Below are positions 1 through 11,693 of a DNA stretch of 64,000 nt, one piece after another (position 1 is the stretch's first letter; each line of letters starts with the position of its first letter). Position numbers and translations under genes: made by a program. Source of the stretch: Triglochin maritima (taxonomy: Eukaryota > Streptophyta > Magnoliopsida > Alismatales > Juncaginaceae). The notes below the pieces were generated by a model, which saw only the letters and a program-made list of their open reading frames with translations, searched no databases and had not been told where the DNA came from. The stretch covers positions 12,316,501 to 12,380,500 of the forward strand of contig OY821787.1 in the NCBI GenBank assembly GCA_963682175.1. The letters are read 5' to 3'.

Positions 1-506
1 TAACAGACAATGGCATATTGAAGAAGGATGCGTTGTGTCGTCACGACGATATCATGGGTCATGCCATTTGGATCGTAGGAAGCATTCATTTCCCACAAAA
101 GGTATCTTCATGTCGTGAAGTGTATTGAATTGGTTAAGTCACATATGAACACTACCCAGGTCCCTACTCAATCTGATGAACCTGGGACCGCGGGTACATC
201 TGTTCACAATCCAGATAAAGTCACCTGTCCCGGAAGATCGCCGACCAGACGTCTTGTTTCAATAGCTTAGAAGATAGTTCAAAAAAACCACAAAAAGTAC
301 GTCACGGAAGAGAAGAGCAAGTTTAGAAGGAATGGTAAATCACCGCTTCACCAAATCACACCCAAACCAAGGGATCCTGATATCAGTAATTGGACAAGAA
401 GTTGTATTATTAGAAACAAGCTCCCTAAGTGTGCAATGTTAAGTTTTTAGAGTTCATGTTAAACGAAGAAACATTACAATTATAAAAGGAGTGATGTACA
501 TAAAAC
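1..506. other. No recognisable gene
   Basis: I read both strands and found no open frame or family signature that I can support. The DNA is AT-rich and looks like decayed intergenic or repeat sequence that runs in from outside the window. Confidence 0.4.
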
Positions 507-1085
507 CCCTCGACCCTTTCACTGGAATTGCGTTCGTTCACAAAGGACATCATTTATCATGTAAAAAGGGCATATGTTACAATTAAAAAGAGCCAAGTTT
601 AATAATCAAAAGCAGGTGGGTAGCTAATAGGGATGACTGGAAACACGTAAAAAAGTATCATTGATATGTTTAAAAAGGAATGATGTTGAACGGGCCGAAC
701 TTTTGATGGGAATGACGTTCGTTGAAAAAGGATGACGTGGAACATGTAAAAAGTTCAAACGTAACAGTTAAAAGGAAACGGTTATCCTCTCATTTTGGAA
801 AGTTAATAAGGATAAGTGGAAACACGTAAAAAAAGACACGTGATACGTTTAAGAATGACTGATATAAAAAGTACCCGTGATACGTTTAAAAATGACTAAT
901 GTTAAACGGGTCGACCTTTTGACGGGAATGGCGTTCGTTGAAAAAGGAAACCGTGTAACATGTAAAAAGAAGATACGTAACAGTTAAAAAGGACACCATT
1001 TTATCCTTTCATGGTGGAAGGTTAATAAGGATAAGTGGAAACACGTAAGGACACATGATACATTTAAAAAGTACTGATGTAAAAA
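507..1085. repeat. Degenerate tandem repeat, three units of about 180-215 bp
   Basis: Three successive units share the same order of blocks. Each starts with a cgggtcgacctttt-like block, followed by gggaatggcgttcgttg, catgtaaaaag, gtaacagttaaaaagg, ggttaataaggataagtgg, aaacacgtaa and a gatacgtttaaaaa-like tail. Unit starts are near 507, 691 and 907. The first unit is the most diverged. The units are AT-rich, contain no long ORF and match no family I recognise. Confidence 0.7.
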
Positions 1086-1679
1086 CGGCAAATGAGACGC
1101 TTAAAAAGGACAGATGTAGAAGTTAAAAAGGAACCGAGCTTCAACACCAAACGCATGGATGAATTTACTATCGTCAAAAAAATAAAATTATACATGAAAA
1201 AGTAAAAATACTTAGTATTTAAAATATACATGTATAAAGGACAAATGTTGCATACAAACATGACAATTATCAAAACAACGAAGGGAAGAGAAGATTTTCC
1301 ATTCAAAATTTAACATAAGATGGGGTCCCTTAGTAAGGACATTGCCAATTCACCCCCAACAGAGTGAAGTATCTTATGGTCCTTCTCTTGCGTTGGCAGG
1401 ACCCTTTGCATGATACACCTTATCCTCTATACCACATAAGCACCACAATCGTTGCTCCATGGCATTTGACGAGGGGACGTATCCCTGAGGTATCTCACTG
1501 GCCAATCAATCGTCGGTTCCCTGAGGTATCTCCCTGAGGTGTCTACGTCTGGTCTTGTCTCGTCTGAGTGTTGAGCCAACCTGAATTTTGTAGGGCATTG
1601 ATTGTGTGGAACAATCTTTACTGTATATTTGGGGGACTTGGAACTAAAATCGTCCCCTACCCTCTTGGAGCACTCTTTC
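1086..1679. other. Unassigned intergenic stretch
   Basis: Short ORFs occur here but none has recognisable domains. Around 1480-1545 the phrase ccctgaggtatctc recurs three times at short spacing, a small local duplication. Nothing else could be supported. Confidence 0.4.
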
Positions 1680-2180
1680 TTGCCTCTTCCGCTCCACTTC
1701 CTTCCTCTTGTCCTTCTCTTGATCTTCTTTCCTCTTCTGCTCCACGGAGACCATTGACCGTTGTCCTTTGGATCATCAGTTTGCTCTCCTGACCTTCTTA
1801 TTCTTTGTCTCCTTCTAGTGCTTACATTCTTTTTCTTTCTTCTTCCAGTCTCTTCCTTCTCCTTCCCTTCGTCCCTTGTCTTAATCTCCTCCTCCTTCCT
1901 TCTTTCTCTTATTTTCCTCCTTCTTCCTTTTTTTCCTTCCTTATCTTCCTGCCTCCTCTTATTTTTCTCCTCCTTCCTTCTTTTTCCTTCCTTATCTTCC
2001 CCCCTCCTCTTATTTTCTGCCTCCTTCTTTCTTCCTCCTCTTTCACCCTCATTTTCTCTCTTTTTCTTCTTTCTTCCTCCCTCACCTTGTGCTCCTCCTC
2101 TTTCATCTCATCTTCTCCCTTCCTCTCTTTTTCCTTCTCTTCCTCCTCTCTTATCAACTTCTCTCTCCCTCCCTTCTGCA
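1680..2180. repeat. Long polypyrimidine (CT-rich) low-complexity tract
   Basis: About 500 bp is almost entirely C and T on the + strand, made of drifting cttcct, tttcct and cctcct words. The ORFs predicted through it are Ser/Leu/Phe-rich on the + strand and Lys/Glu/Arg-rich on the - strand. These are compositional artefacts, not genes. The tract directly abuts the coiled-coil reading frame at 2154-2429, whose 3' end it may have grown from. Confidence 0.75.
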
Positions 2181-2429
2181 AAGAGATGCAAGTTCTTCCC
2201 TTAGCATCCTAGTCTCCTCACGAGACTTCCTCAGTTCATTTTGAGAGACCACCAGCTTAAGCTCAGCCTCAACTGCCAAAGCTTTACAATTTTTAAGCTC
2301 TTCCCTAAGCTTCAAAACCTCTTCAGTAGGCCCCTTCACGGCCTTCTCGGCTTGCAACCATTTGGTCTTTTGCTCAACGAGTTCCAACTCTCCAAGCAGT
2401 GGGTCCCTCAGGATGCTGCAGTTTCTCAA
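2154..2429 (-). pseudogene. Coiled-coil protein fragment, unrecognised
   Basis: This 91-residue open frame on the - strand has a strong heptad-like pattern of Leu, Glu and Lys and no low-complexity repetition, unlike the tract next to it. It contains segments such as LREELKNC and LVVSQNELRKSREE. Residue choice and regularity suggest a genuine former coding region, for example a plant retrotransposon gag-like or structural coiled-coil protein. I cannot name the family. There is no partner domain upstream, and downstream it runs into the purine-rich complement of the CT tract. It is best treated as a fragment. Confidence 0.35.
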
Positions 2430-2678
2430 TTACAGTATGGGTTCGGTGCTTGTTGAAACACAATCAATTTGGTGATGGGTTGGATCAGGAAGTTGAGCCA
2501 AACCAATCAGTTCATTCTCCTTTGGGGTCCTCTCCGCAGGCTGCCTCAGACCAGTCTCTCCATTGTAAATCTTTGGGATGGTGATGTGTCGTTCCTCCAA
2601 TCTTTTCAGAATTATTTGTTTGCCAAACGTAGCAGACCACCTGTTGAACCTCAGTTCAAAATATTGAGAGGAAAAGTA

Positions 2679-2698
2679 AAGAGAGAGAGAGAGAGAGA
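2679..2698. repeat. (GA)n microsatellite
   Basis: About nine GA dinucleotides in a row, directly after aaaagtaaa. Confidence 0.9.
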
Positions 2699-2699
2699 A

Positions 2700-3559
2700 A
2701 TGATGTGTCGTGTTTTGTTTTTATGAGTTGTGCACTTCAAAACATTGAACTTTAAATTCTCCCATCCACCCCGTAACCCTAGGACCTCACACATGTGAGC
2801 CATCTTAGGTTGACAAATTATTTGACTTGGTTGGTAGGTTAGATGGGTGGGTGTGAAATGGGGAGAAATGTCGTAGAAACATACTTATATACAGTAGCAT
2901 CCTCTTGGATTAAAATTACAAAGCCTCCGGAACACATACGTAGATCGTAGTCTAAAGCAAAATTAAAATAATTCAATCACCATATTAAAAAATCTAAAAT
3001 ATACGTAGTAAACAAGGAGTTGAGTTAACAGATCAAACACTCTTTCTTTACATGAAAGGAGAGATAAAAGGTGGAAAATAGATTTTCTTTCTTTTTCACT
3101 TTAAAATCTGTTGGGCTGAATAAACCATCTAGAACTTAGAAAATAATTAGTTACTGACGATAGTCATTTAAACCACAAACTCGAGGTGGATATGCATGAA
3201 CCTAAAATATCAGATAAATTAAGTGGAGCGTGTAAGATGTGACACATACGTGGAAAGCATCCATATATTAAAAAAAAGTACTGACGAAATCGACGTGACG
3301 TGGAATCGATCAATTACAACATTCGCATCCATATACTTATATTATTCCAACTTTCAGAAAGAGATATTCCAATTATTCATTTTAGCTCTTGTTGGGATGT
3401 ATTGGCCCGAAAGAGATATTCCCACTTGACGACTTTATTGTATATCTTCCATGTAGATAAAGAACATGAACTTGCTTTATGTGAAATTTAAAGTACAGGA
3501 AACCTAAAGAAACTTTGAACAAAGAATATGATTTCCTAAAGACGTACCCAATGAACTGA
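2700..3559. other. Unassigned AT-rich intergenic stretch
   Basis: No gene or repeat structure could be supported here. It ends at the target-site duplication of the MITE at 3569. Confidence 0.4.
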
Positions 3560-3568
3560 AATAAATTA
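3560..3568. repeat. Target-site duplication, left copy (AATAAATTA)
   Basis: Nine bases identical to 4396-4404 immediately outside the inverted repeats of the MITE. Confidence 0.88.
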
Positions 3569-4395
3569 GGGTTTTTTTTGTTTGGGTGTACTTTGAAAAA
3601 ACAATTTTACATGTATGCACATGTGTTTCAGCAAATGCCTAATTTGCACCTCTTTTTATCTTCTTTACTTGCGTGCACCTACGTCGCCGTTCCGTCAATT
3701 TTTCCGTTAGAAAATTTATAAAAACTACCTCCTAAAATAAAAATACCATTAGTGTTAAATAAAAAAAATTAAAAACACAAAAACTCAAACCCATTCTCAT
3801 TTCTCTCTCCCCTCTCTCTCTCTTCTCCCCACTTCTCTCGCTTCTCCCCACTTCCCTCTCATTGGTTCTCTCTCTCCATGTTCAAATGTGTGGATTTGGA
3901 GAGAGAGAATTGGAGAGAGAGGAGAGAACTACAGTGAGGGAGTAAGGAGAAAGAGAAGTACTGAGGAGAAGAGAAAATGAGAGGAGAGAGAGAAGTGAGA
4001 GACAGAAAACTGGAGAGAGAATTGGCTAGATAGACGAGTGAGAAGTGAGGAGAAGAGAGAGGGGGGAATGAGATGTGTGAGAGAGAACTAGAGAAAGGAG
4101 AGAGAGAATTGGAGATAGAGAGGAGAGAAGGAGAAGTGAGAATGGGGTGAGAGAGGGGTTAGGTTTTTTTTGTTTTTTGTTTTTTAATATTTGTTGTTAA
4201 CATTAAGGATGTTCTTATTTTAGGATGTGTTTTTTGCAAATTTACTAATGGAGAAGCTACCGAATGTGTCCCTACTGACGTAGTAGGTGCATGCAAGTAA
4301 GGAAAAAAATAAGTGTAAATTTGACATTTGCTGAAACACGGATACACGTAAGTAAAATCATTCTTTTCAAAGTGCACCTATGTAGTAAAAACCCC
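3569..4395. mobile_element. Mutator-type foldback MITE (827 bp) with long terminal inverted repeats
   Basis: The left end (3569 to about 3810, starting gggttttttttg) and the reverse complement of the right end (about 4145 to 4395, ending aaaaacccc) align over roughly 230 bp. Shared blocks include gtgtttcagcaaatg, ttacttgc(g/a)tgcacctac and cctaaaataa. The element is flanked by a perfect 9-bp direct repeat AATAAATTA at 3560-3568 and 4396-4404, the target duplication size of Mutator elements. The core is CT-rich on the left and GA-rich on the right, so the inverted symmetry loosely continues to the centre and most of the element could fold into one hairpin. It encodes nothing recognisable and must depend on a transposase made elsewhere. 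Confidence 0.88.
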
Positions 4396-4404
4396 AATAA
4401 ATTA

Positions 4405-5013
4405 ACATGAAAGAAACTCCTCACTCAGTGACCAAATGCCTGAGTAATCTAGTCAACAAAGTCGATCGTAACTCAGTCCAAATTTTGACTTCTTTTCTTC
4501 TAACTTTTATATGGAAGGGACGCTATATATTACTTTGCACCCAAAAAAGAAACAAGTTTATTTTCATTTGGGTTCGTGCTATTTCTACCCGAGCAATTCC
4601 AACCATAATACTTGAAAAAATAAGAAGATTAATGGATAGATAACAATTTTGTGAACAATTTACTTAAATATAGTTCTCCAATGTCTTTTACATTTCCGAT
4701 GCCGTAGTTGTTATAGTTTTTGGTCAAGAAATTCCAAAACTAAAACATAAGCTTGATGGACAAACTAAGACACATGGTAAATTTCTTACGTTCATATGTG
4801 TTGAACCATTGATATGAGCAAGTGCAGATGACATATCACGCACACCGGACACATGTCACCATTACATGAAAACTAACATGTGCTAATGCATGTTGGCACC
4901 TATTGCATGGCAGTGCACATTTGGTGCTTTCTTTTCGTGACATGAGGATTATAAATATGGGTAATTTCTTACCATTAAACATTCAATGAAGTTATAGAAG
5001 GGAAAAGTAAGAG
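4405..5013. other. Unassigned AT-rich intergenic stretch
   Basis: No gene or element could be supported. It ends at the AAGTT target duplication of the copia element. Confidence 0.4.
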
Positions 5014-5018
5014 AAGTT

Positions 5019-5416
5019 TGTTATTATTACGTGGCATATGTATTATTTCATTAAATAATTAATTTAAGTCATGCATATCCATTAAGTGTGTTAGTGGGTA
5101 GTTATTTTGATGGAAGAAACAACCACACACAAAATTATATAAATAAATGTTTTTGGTCCCAATTGTTGTCCTAGTTAATTTTCATCATCATCTCTCTAAA
5201 TTTTCTCTCAAAATTCAAGAGGATCATCCATCATCAAGTCTAGGGAAAACAATTGTAGATCACTTACCTAAAGTTTCGCTTCCGCTTTGCATTCTTCAAG
5301 ATGTCTTTGACATCTAGTTGTAAGTTTTTTCGTTAATGTTATTTTATATAGAATTTAGTAGTAGATCTTGTTGTTTATCATGTTCTTAATGTATTAGAAC
5401 ATACTTATTTCTAACA
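5019..5416 (+). repeat. 5' LTR of copia element
   Basis: 398 bp, starting tgttattattacgtgg and ending ttctaaca. A TATA-like tatataaataaa lies near 5138, about one third into the LTR, consistent with a U3 promoter. Confidence 0.95.
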
Positions 5417-5432
5417 TTTGGTATCAAGAGCA
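5417..5432 (+). other. Primer-binding site (initiator Met-tRNA type)
   Basis: The sequence tttggtatcaagagc follows the LTR directly. It matches the tggtatcagagc signature complementary to the 3' end of plant initiator methionine tRNA, with one inserted base. Confidence 0.85.
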
Positions 5433-6768
5433 AACTAAATTCGTATAAAATACATTAAATTAAGACATGTCAAATATAATACCTTCGTTTATGTTTTGAC
5501 TTTCTTGAGGGGTTAATTTTTGTTGTTGAAGTAATCAAAAATCACGTCATATTTTTTTAGTCATACATATGCAACGATGTATTGCCACCTATTGTTTGAG
5601 TTAAATTAACAATCTTTTGGGTTGACTGATGACGATGATATGAGTTGGTGTTCGTCCGTCGTAAGATTAATCATGTTGATATTTTCTTTGATTCTGAATC
5701 CATCTATCACTGTTTGAATTGTGAGTTATATTTCATGCGTGACACATTTGATTTGGAATTTTATATAAATTGAGACCCGACGAGATGATAAACTTGTTAC
5801 GGTTGAACCATTAAAAGAATAATAATAATAATAAATAAAAATTCAAGACTTATTTCGTAACAGTAAACAACGTGGTGCTCATGATTTGTTGTGAATTTTA
5901 TTTATTTATTCTAATTTCTTGACAGTATGCACAATCATGGATTAATAATTTGTATATGTTGTCATTTACGTGGATTACATCTTCCCATTTGATGTGATTT
6001 TATTAGCACTCATATATGTTTAATTTGCCCATATATGTTTGTTTTACAAATAAATGAATTAACTGAATATGAACATTTCGTGACGAAGGAACATGTTCAA
6101 AACCTCATGTCAGTTATTTTTCACTTTGGATATTTTGCAGTTATGATTACTTTCTTTTTTGTTATTACAATTTTGTTTATTATGTATATATTATAATTAA
6201 CGACGATGATCTTATGCCTTGATCTTCTTACATTTATGTAATTTAGAGAAATTTAACATCACGATATTATGAGATTCATGCTCATGCAATTCTAAATATG
6301 ATTTATACATTTTATGAAAAATGTAAAATTATGATTGTCATGTATAATAATTGACCCAACGGAAAATTATTGTATATGTTTGCCTTATAAATAAAAAATT
6401 ATTAACCATATTATGATATATTTAATGACTGATTATCGTCAATTTTACCAACTTTAATTGTCGGTTTTCTTTTGTTAAATAAAATTTTGTGATGGTTATC
6501 TTATGATGTTAAATCACATTTTTTTTGTTTGATAAATAGTGGACATAATTTTACCAACTTTAATTATGGACATGATTTATTATAAATAAATTCTCTTATG
6601 ACTAATGATTTTATAAATCAATTTATTTTCTGCCCAACGGTGATGTAAATTGATTTATAAATGTATATTAATGTGCATGATATTAATCGTACCAACTTAG
6701 ATTAATAATTATGCAAAACGGTTATGAATTAACTGAAATATTTTTGAGTATTTAATGTTAATTTCAGT
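5433..6768 (+). other. Long untranslated leader of copia element
   Basis: About 1.3 kb of very AT-rich sequence between the primer-binding site and gag, with no ORF worth calling and a short (TAA)n run near 5818-5833. A leader this long is unusual for copia and could contain an older insertion, but I see no terminal repeats inside it. Confidence 0.6.
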
Positions 6769-7704
6769 TTGTTAATTGTTAGATTACAGTTAATTAATGT
6801 TATTATGTCATTTGTTTCTCCTGTGGTTTATGTAGTTAATGAAAGTAAGCATCATATATATTTTGATAATTTTGCAGCATTGAATACATCACATATTACA
6901 TCACAACTATCTGGAATTGAACCCCTTAATGGAACAAATTTTCTTACTTGGAAGGAGCAAATAGAAATATGTCTAGGTGTTTTGGAACTCGATCATGCCT
7001 TTCGTATGGATGCTCCCACACCTCCTACAGCCACTAGTTCCAACGAACTAAAGGCCAATTATGAAAAGTGGGAGCGTTCTAATCGCATGTCACTAATGAT
7101 TATGAAGAGTTCTATTACTCCTGTTATCCGGGGAGCAAACCCTGAAAAAGATAGTGCTAATAAGACATTTAATGCAAAAGAGTATTTGGCTTCTGTTGAA
7201 GAGCAGTTTAAGGGGACTTCCAAAGCTAATGCAAGTGCCCTTATAATGAAAATGCTCACAACCAAGTATAATGGGACTAGCGGTATACGTGAACATATCA
7301 TGATGATGAGCGATATGGCCGCAAAACTGAAAGGCATGGATATGGCAATTTCTGAAGGTTTTCTTGTTCATTTTATTATGACTTCTCTGCCGGCGCATTT
7401 TGGTCCTTTCAAGATCAATTAGAATACGCAGAAAGAGAAATGGAAAATGAGCGAATTAATTGCTATGTGTGTTGAAGAAGAAGTAAGGCTTAAAATTGAA
7501 AAGCATGACTTTGCACACCTTGCCTTTAATGGTCCCACAAAGAGAAAATTTAATGGTAATGGTAAAGGGAAAAAGAAAATGAAGGCGATTGTTGCTAATG
7601 ACAAAGCAAGTACATCTGGTACAAAGCCTGTTTTTACTCCGAAATGTCACTTTTGTAAGAAGTCTGGACATGTAAGGAAGGAGTGTGATGGCTTTAAAGC
7701 ATGA
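6769..7704 (+). pseudogene. copia gag (nucleocapsid) with two in-frame stops
   Basis: The frame from 6769 (a more typical start is the Met at 6808) encodes a gag region with PLNGTNFLTWKEQIEICLG, the conserved copia gag opening. A UBN2-like region follows, then a CCHC zinc knuckle CHFCKKSGHVRKEC near 7645-7686. Two stops interrupt the same frame: TAG at 7420-7422 and TGA at 7702-7704. The reading resumes in phase after each, so they are point mutations rather than frameshifts. The second fits a CGA to TGA change. The product would package element RNA into virus-like particles in the cytoplasm. Confidence 0.88.
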
Positions 7705-10700
7705 CTCGCTAAGAAGGGTAATGAAACTAATTTTATGATTTATGAATCCTTTTTAGTTGATGTTCCTTCACATACATGGTGGGTTGACACTGGTGCAACT
7801 GTGCACATTATGAACTCATTGCAGGAATTCCATTCTGTGACCAAACTCCGAAAGGGAGGAAGGAAACTTAAAGTTGCTAACGGGCAAGAGACTGAAGTTG
7901 AGGCTGTTGGAACCATTCGTTTAGTATTAAAGAATGGTTTTGTCTTCTATTTATATGATGTAGTTTATATTCCCTCTGTTGTTCGAAATTTAATTTCGAT
8001 ATCTAAACTTGACCTTTGTGGTTATTTATGTCAGTTTGGAAATAGAATGCTTAAACTTTATTATAACTCTTGTTTTGTTGGTTCTGAAATTTTAGAGGGT
8101 GGCCTCTACAAACTGCATCTGAATTATTCATCGACTAAGTCTTTGTTGTCTATGAATGTGAATAGTGTCAATAGTTGGCAACGTGGAATCAAAAGAATTT
8201 GTGATAATGGAGATTCATCAAAATTATGGCACTGTCGTTTAGGTCATATTTCTCGAGACAGAATGCAACGTCTCGTTAAAGATGAAATTCTTCCTACATT
8301 AGACTTTTCTGATTTTGATGATTGCGTTGAATGTATTAAAGGAAAGTATGTTAAAGGAACTAAGAGAGGGGCTACTCGAAGTGGGGGACTATTGGAAATT
8401 ATCCACACAGATATATGTGGACCTTTCCCTACTTTGAGTCTTAACGGGCACAAATCATTTATTACGTTCATTGATGATTATTCTCGTTATGGTTATGTAT
8501 ACCCTATTCATGAAAAATCTGAAGCACTAGAAAAATTTAAAATTTTTAAGGCAGAAATTGAAAATCAATTGAACCTTAAAATTAAAATAGTGAGGTCAGA
8601 TAGAGGAGGTGAGTATTATGGTAGACACACCAACTCGGGACAAAATCCAGGTCCGTTTGCTTTGTTTCTTCAAGATAATGGCATCATTCATCAGCTTTCA
8701 ATGTCAGGGGATCCCAAGCAAAATGGTGTAGCTGAGAGACGAAATCGTACACTTATGGATATGGTACGAAGTATGATATGCAACACTGACTTACCTGATT
8801 ATCTATGGATGGAAGCATTAAAGACAACCACACATATTCTAAATAGGGTTCCTAGTAAATCTGTCCCGAAAACACCTTATGAATTGTGGACAGGTCGAAA
8901 ACCCAAATTGGGATACTTACGTGTTTGGGGTTGTCATGCTGAAGCTAAAATCTTCAATCCACAAATTAAGAAACTTGACCCTAAAACCATTAGTTGTTAT
9001 TTCATCGGTTATCCAGATAGATCCAAAGATTTTCGTTTTTATTGCCCATCTCATACCACTAAAATTGTTGAAACGAGACATGCTGTATTTTTAGAAAATG
9101 GCAAGAATAGTGGGAGTAGTGAAATTAGAAAATTAAATCTCGAGGAAAATCAGACTTACGTTCCAATCCCGATCATCCGTGAGGTTTCAAGTTCAACACC
9201 TCTTTTGGATGTTGTAGACACAACTAATCCACTACTTAATGAAGAACCCCACACTAATGAAGCTCCTGAACATCCTGAAGAACATTTACGTAGGTCGCAG
9301 AGGGAGTGAAAATCTGCAATTTATAATGATTATATTGTATACCTAACCGAAGGATGCGATATTGGCAATGGAGAGGATCCTACCTCATTTATTGAAGCCG
9401 TTATGAGCGATAAATCATCTCAATGGCTAGAAGCCATGAATGAAGAGATGAAATCGATGGAAATTAATGAAGTTTGGGACCTTGTTGATTTACCAACTGG
9501 ATCTAAGCCAATAGGCTGTAAATGGGTCTATAAGACCAAGACAGGCTCCAAAGGTACATCGAAAGATTTAAGGCCCGACTTGTCGCTAAAGGCTTTACAC
9601 AAAGGAAAGGCATCCATTTTGATAATATATTTTCTCCAGTCTCAAAGAAAGACTCACTTAGAATTGTTTTAGCCTTAGTAGCTCATTATGATTTAGAATT
9701 ACATCAGATGGATATAAAAATTGCATTCCTTAATGGTGACTTGCAAGAGAAACTTTTTATGACACAACCAGAAGGTTTTGTCGTAAAAGGCAAGGAACAT
9801 ATGGGATGTCGATTAAAGAAATCCATATATGGCTTAAAACAAGCATCTAGACAATGGTATCTTAAGTTTGATGAGGTAATAACTAACTTTGGATTTAAAG
9901 AAAATGTGATTGATCAATGCATATATCTTAAGGTTAGTGGGAGTAAGTTTATCATTCTCGTCTTGTATGTGGATGATATTTTGCTAGCCAATAGTGATTT
10001 AGACATGTTATATGAGACCAAACGATTTCTTTCAAACAAGTTTGAAATGAAGGATCTTGGTGAAGCCACTTATGTTATTGGCATTGAAATTCATCGAGAT
10101 CGGTCTCGTGGGATTTTAGGATTATCTCAAAAGGCATATATTGAGAAAATGCTTAAAAAATATAACATGCAAAACTGCTCCCCAAGTGTTGCTCCTATTG
10201 TAAAGGGTGACAAATTTAGCAAATTACAGTGTCCTAAAAATGAATTAGAACATGCACAAATGAAGCAAATTCCTTTTGCCTCAATGGTTGGGAGTTTAAT
10301 GTATGCTCAAGTTTGTACACGTCCTAATTGGGAATTGCAGTTGGTATGCTTGGTCGATATCAAATAGATCCAGGGATGGATCATTGGAAAGATGCCAAAA
10401 AGGTTTTACGCTATTTACAAGGGACAAAAGACTATATGCTTACTTACAGAAAGTCAGATAACCTTGAGGTTATTGGTTATTCTGATTCTGACTTTTCTAG
10501 ATGCATTGACAGTAAGAAATCCACGTCGGGTTACATATATATGCTTGCAGGGGGACCAATATCATGGAAGAGTGCCAAGCAGTCTTTACGGGCATCTTCC
10601 ACAATGCAAGCAGAATTTGTGGCATGTTACGAGGCTACTGCTCAAGCCGTTTGGTTAAAGAATTTTGTACCTGTGCTTCAAGTAGTTGATAGTATTTCGA

Positions 10701-10945
10701 GACCACTCACATTATTTTGTGATAATGAAGCTGTTGTTTTCTTCTCTAAAAACAACAAGTCAAGTGGTGCATCCAAGTGGATTGACATCAAATATCTTGT
10801 TGTTAGAGACAAAGTCAAAGATGATACTATTGTCATACAACACATAAGAACACGAGCAATGTTAGCTGATTCACTAACAAAGGCTCTACCACCCAATCTC
10901 TTTAGAGAGCATGTTGTCGGCATGGGTTTGGTAAATGTAATGTAA
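7705..10945 (+). pseudogene. copia pol: protease, integrase, reverse transcriptase, RNase H
   Basis: Domains in order: aspartic protease with [10 protein letters not shown] near 7777; GAG-pre-integrase zinc-binding region LWHCRLGH...C..C near 8227-8345; integrase core with [17 protein letters not shown] and [10 protein letters not shown] (D, D, E) at 8404-8760; reverse transcriptase from about 9403 with the catalytic YVDDILLANSD near 9966; and RNase H with STSGYIYMLAGGPISWKS near 10519. Damage: a TGA at 9307-9309 between integrase and reverse transcriptase (fits CGA to TGA), a one-base deletion near 9555 in the ERFKARLVAKGFT region, and another near 10330 in the region where related elements read RPDIAFAVGM. 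The stop of the last frame is at 10943-10945. Confidence 0.92.
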
Positions 10946-11275
10946 TGTTGTTAATGACTAATGTGTATGACATTATATGTTGAAGCTTCAATGATGTATT
11001 TGACTTTGATTTGTAAAAGTTTGCTTCTTATTTCTTGTGCACAATATTATTATTTAAGCAAACAAATTTATGAACCTAATGACTTATGTTGACTGAATTT
11101 GGAAAGATTACCAAATACCATAATTGATGGGGGTCAAATGATGACGTTAATTATTTGACTACATTGGTTTGGCTTGGTGATTCTGACTGAGTGAAGTATA
11201 TGTTTTAATGAAATTTATGTTGGCCAATTTTTTGTATGTGCTTTTGTAAATGGAACTAATGATAATTGATGTTAC

Positions 11276-11290
11276 AGCCAAGTGGGAGAA
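11276..11290 (+). other. Polypurine tract of copia element
   Basis: gccaagtgggagaa lies directly upstream of the 3' LTR and would prime plus-strand DNA synthesis. The block 10946-11275 between pol and this tract is non-coding. Confidence 0.75.
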
Positions 11291-11688
11291 TGTTATTATT
11301 ATGTGGCCTATGTATTATTCCATTAAATAATTAATTAAAGCCATGCATATCCATTAAGTGTGTTAGTGAGTAGTTATTTTGATGGAAGAAACTATCACAC
11401 ACAAAATTCTATAAATAAAGGTTTTTTGTCCCAATTGTTGCCCTAGTTAATTTTCACCATCCTCTCTTTAAATTTTCTCCCAAAATTCAAGAGGATCATC
11501 CATCATCAAGTGTAGGGAAAACAATTGTAGATCATTTACCTAAAGTTTAGCTTCCGCTTTGCATTCTTCAAGATGTCTTTGACATCTAGTTGTAAGTGTT
11601 TTCATTAATGTTATTTTATATAGAATTTAGTAGTAGATCTTGTTGTTTATCATGTTCTTAATGTATTAGAACATACTTATTTCTAACA
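11291..11688 (+). repeat. 3' LTR of copia element
   Basis: 398 bp, same length as the 5' LTR and about 95% identical. Followed by the AAGTT target duplication. Confidence 0.95.
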
Positions 11689-11693
11689 AAGTT

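Larger units (their letters stand above)
5019..11688 (+). mobile_element. Full-length, decayed Ty1/copia LTR retrotransposon (6.67 kb)
   Basis: Two 398-bp LTRs (5019-5416 and 11291-11688) begin TG and end CA. The element is flanked by the 5-bp duplication AAGTT (5014-5018, 11689-11693). A primer-binding site follows the 5' LTR and a purine-rich tract precedes the 3' LTR. The coding order is gag, protease, integrase, reverse transcriptase, RNase H, which defines copia. My hand alignment of the LTRs gives about 21 substitutions in 398 bp, roughly 95% identity, so the insertion is not recent. The reading frame has three in-frame stops and two single-base deletions, so the copy is non-autonomous now. 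Confidence 0.95.

Noticed and set aside
1761..2212. Overlapping Ser/Leu/Phe-rich and Lys/Glu-rich ORFs up to 147 codons
   Set aside because: They lie in a nearly pure pyrimidine tract. Long stop-free frames are expected from the composition and no domain is visible.
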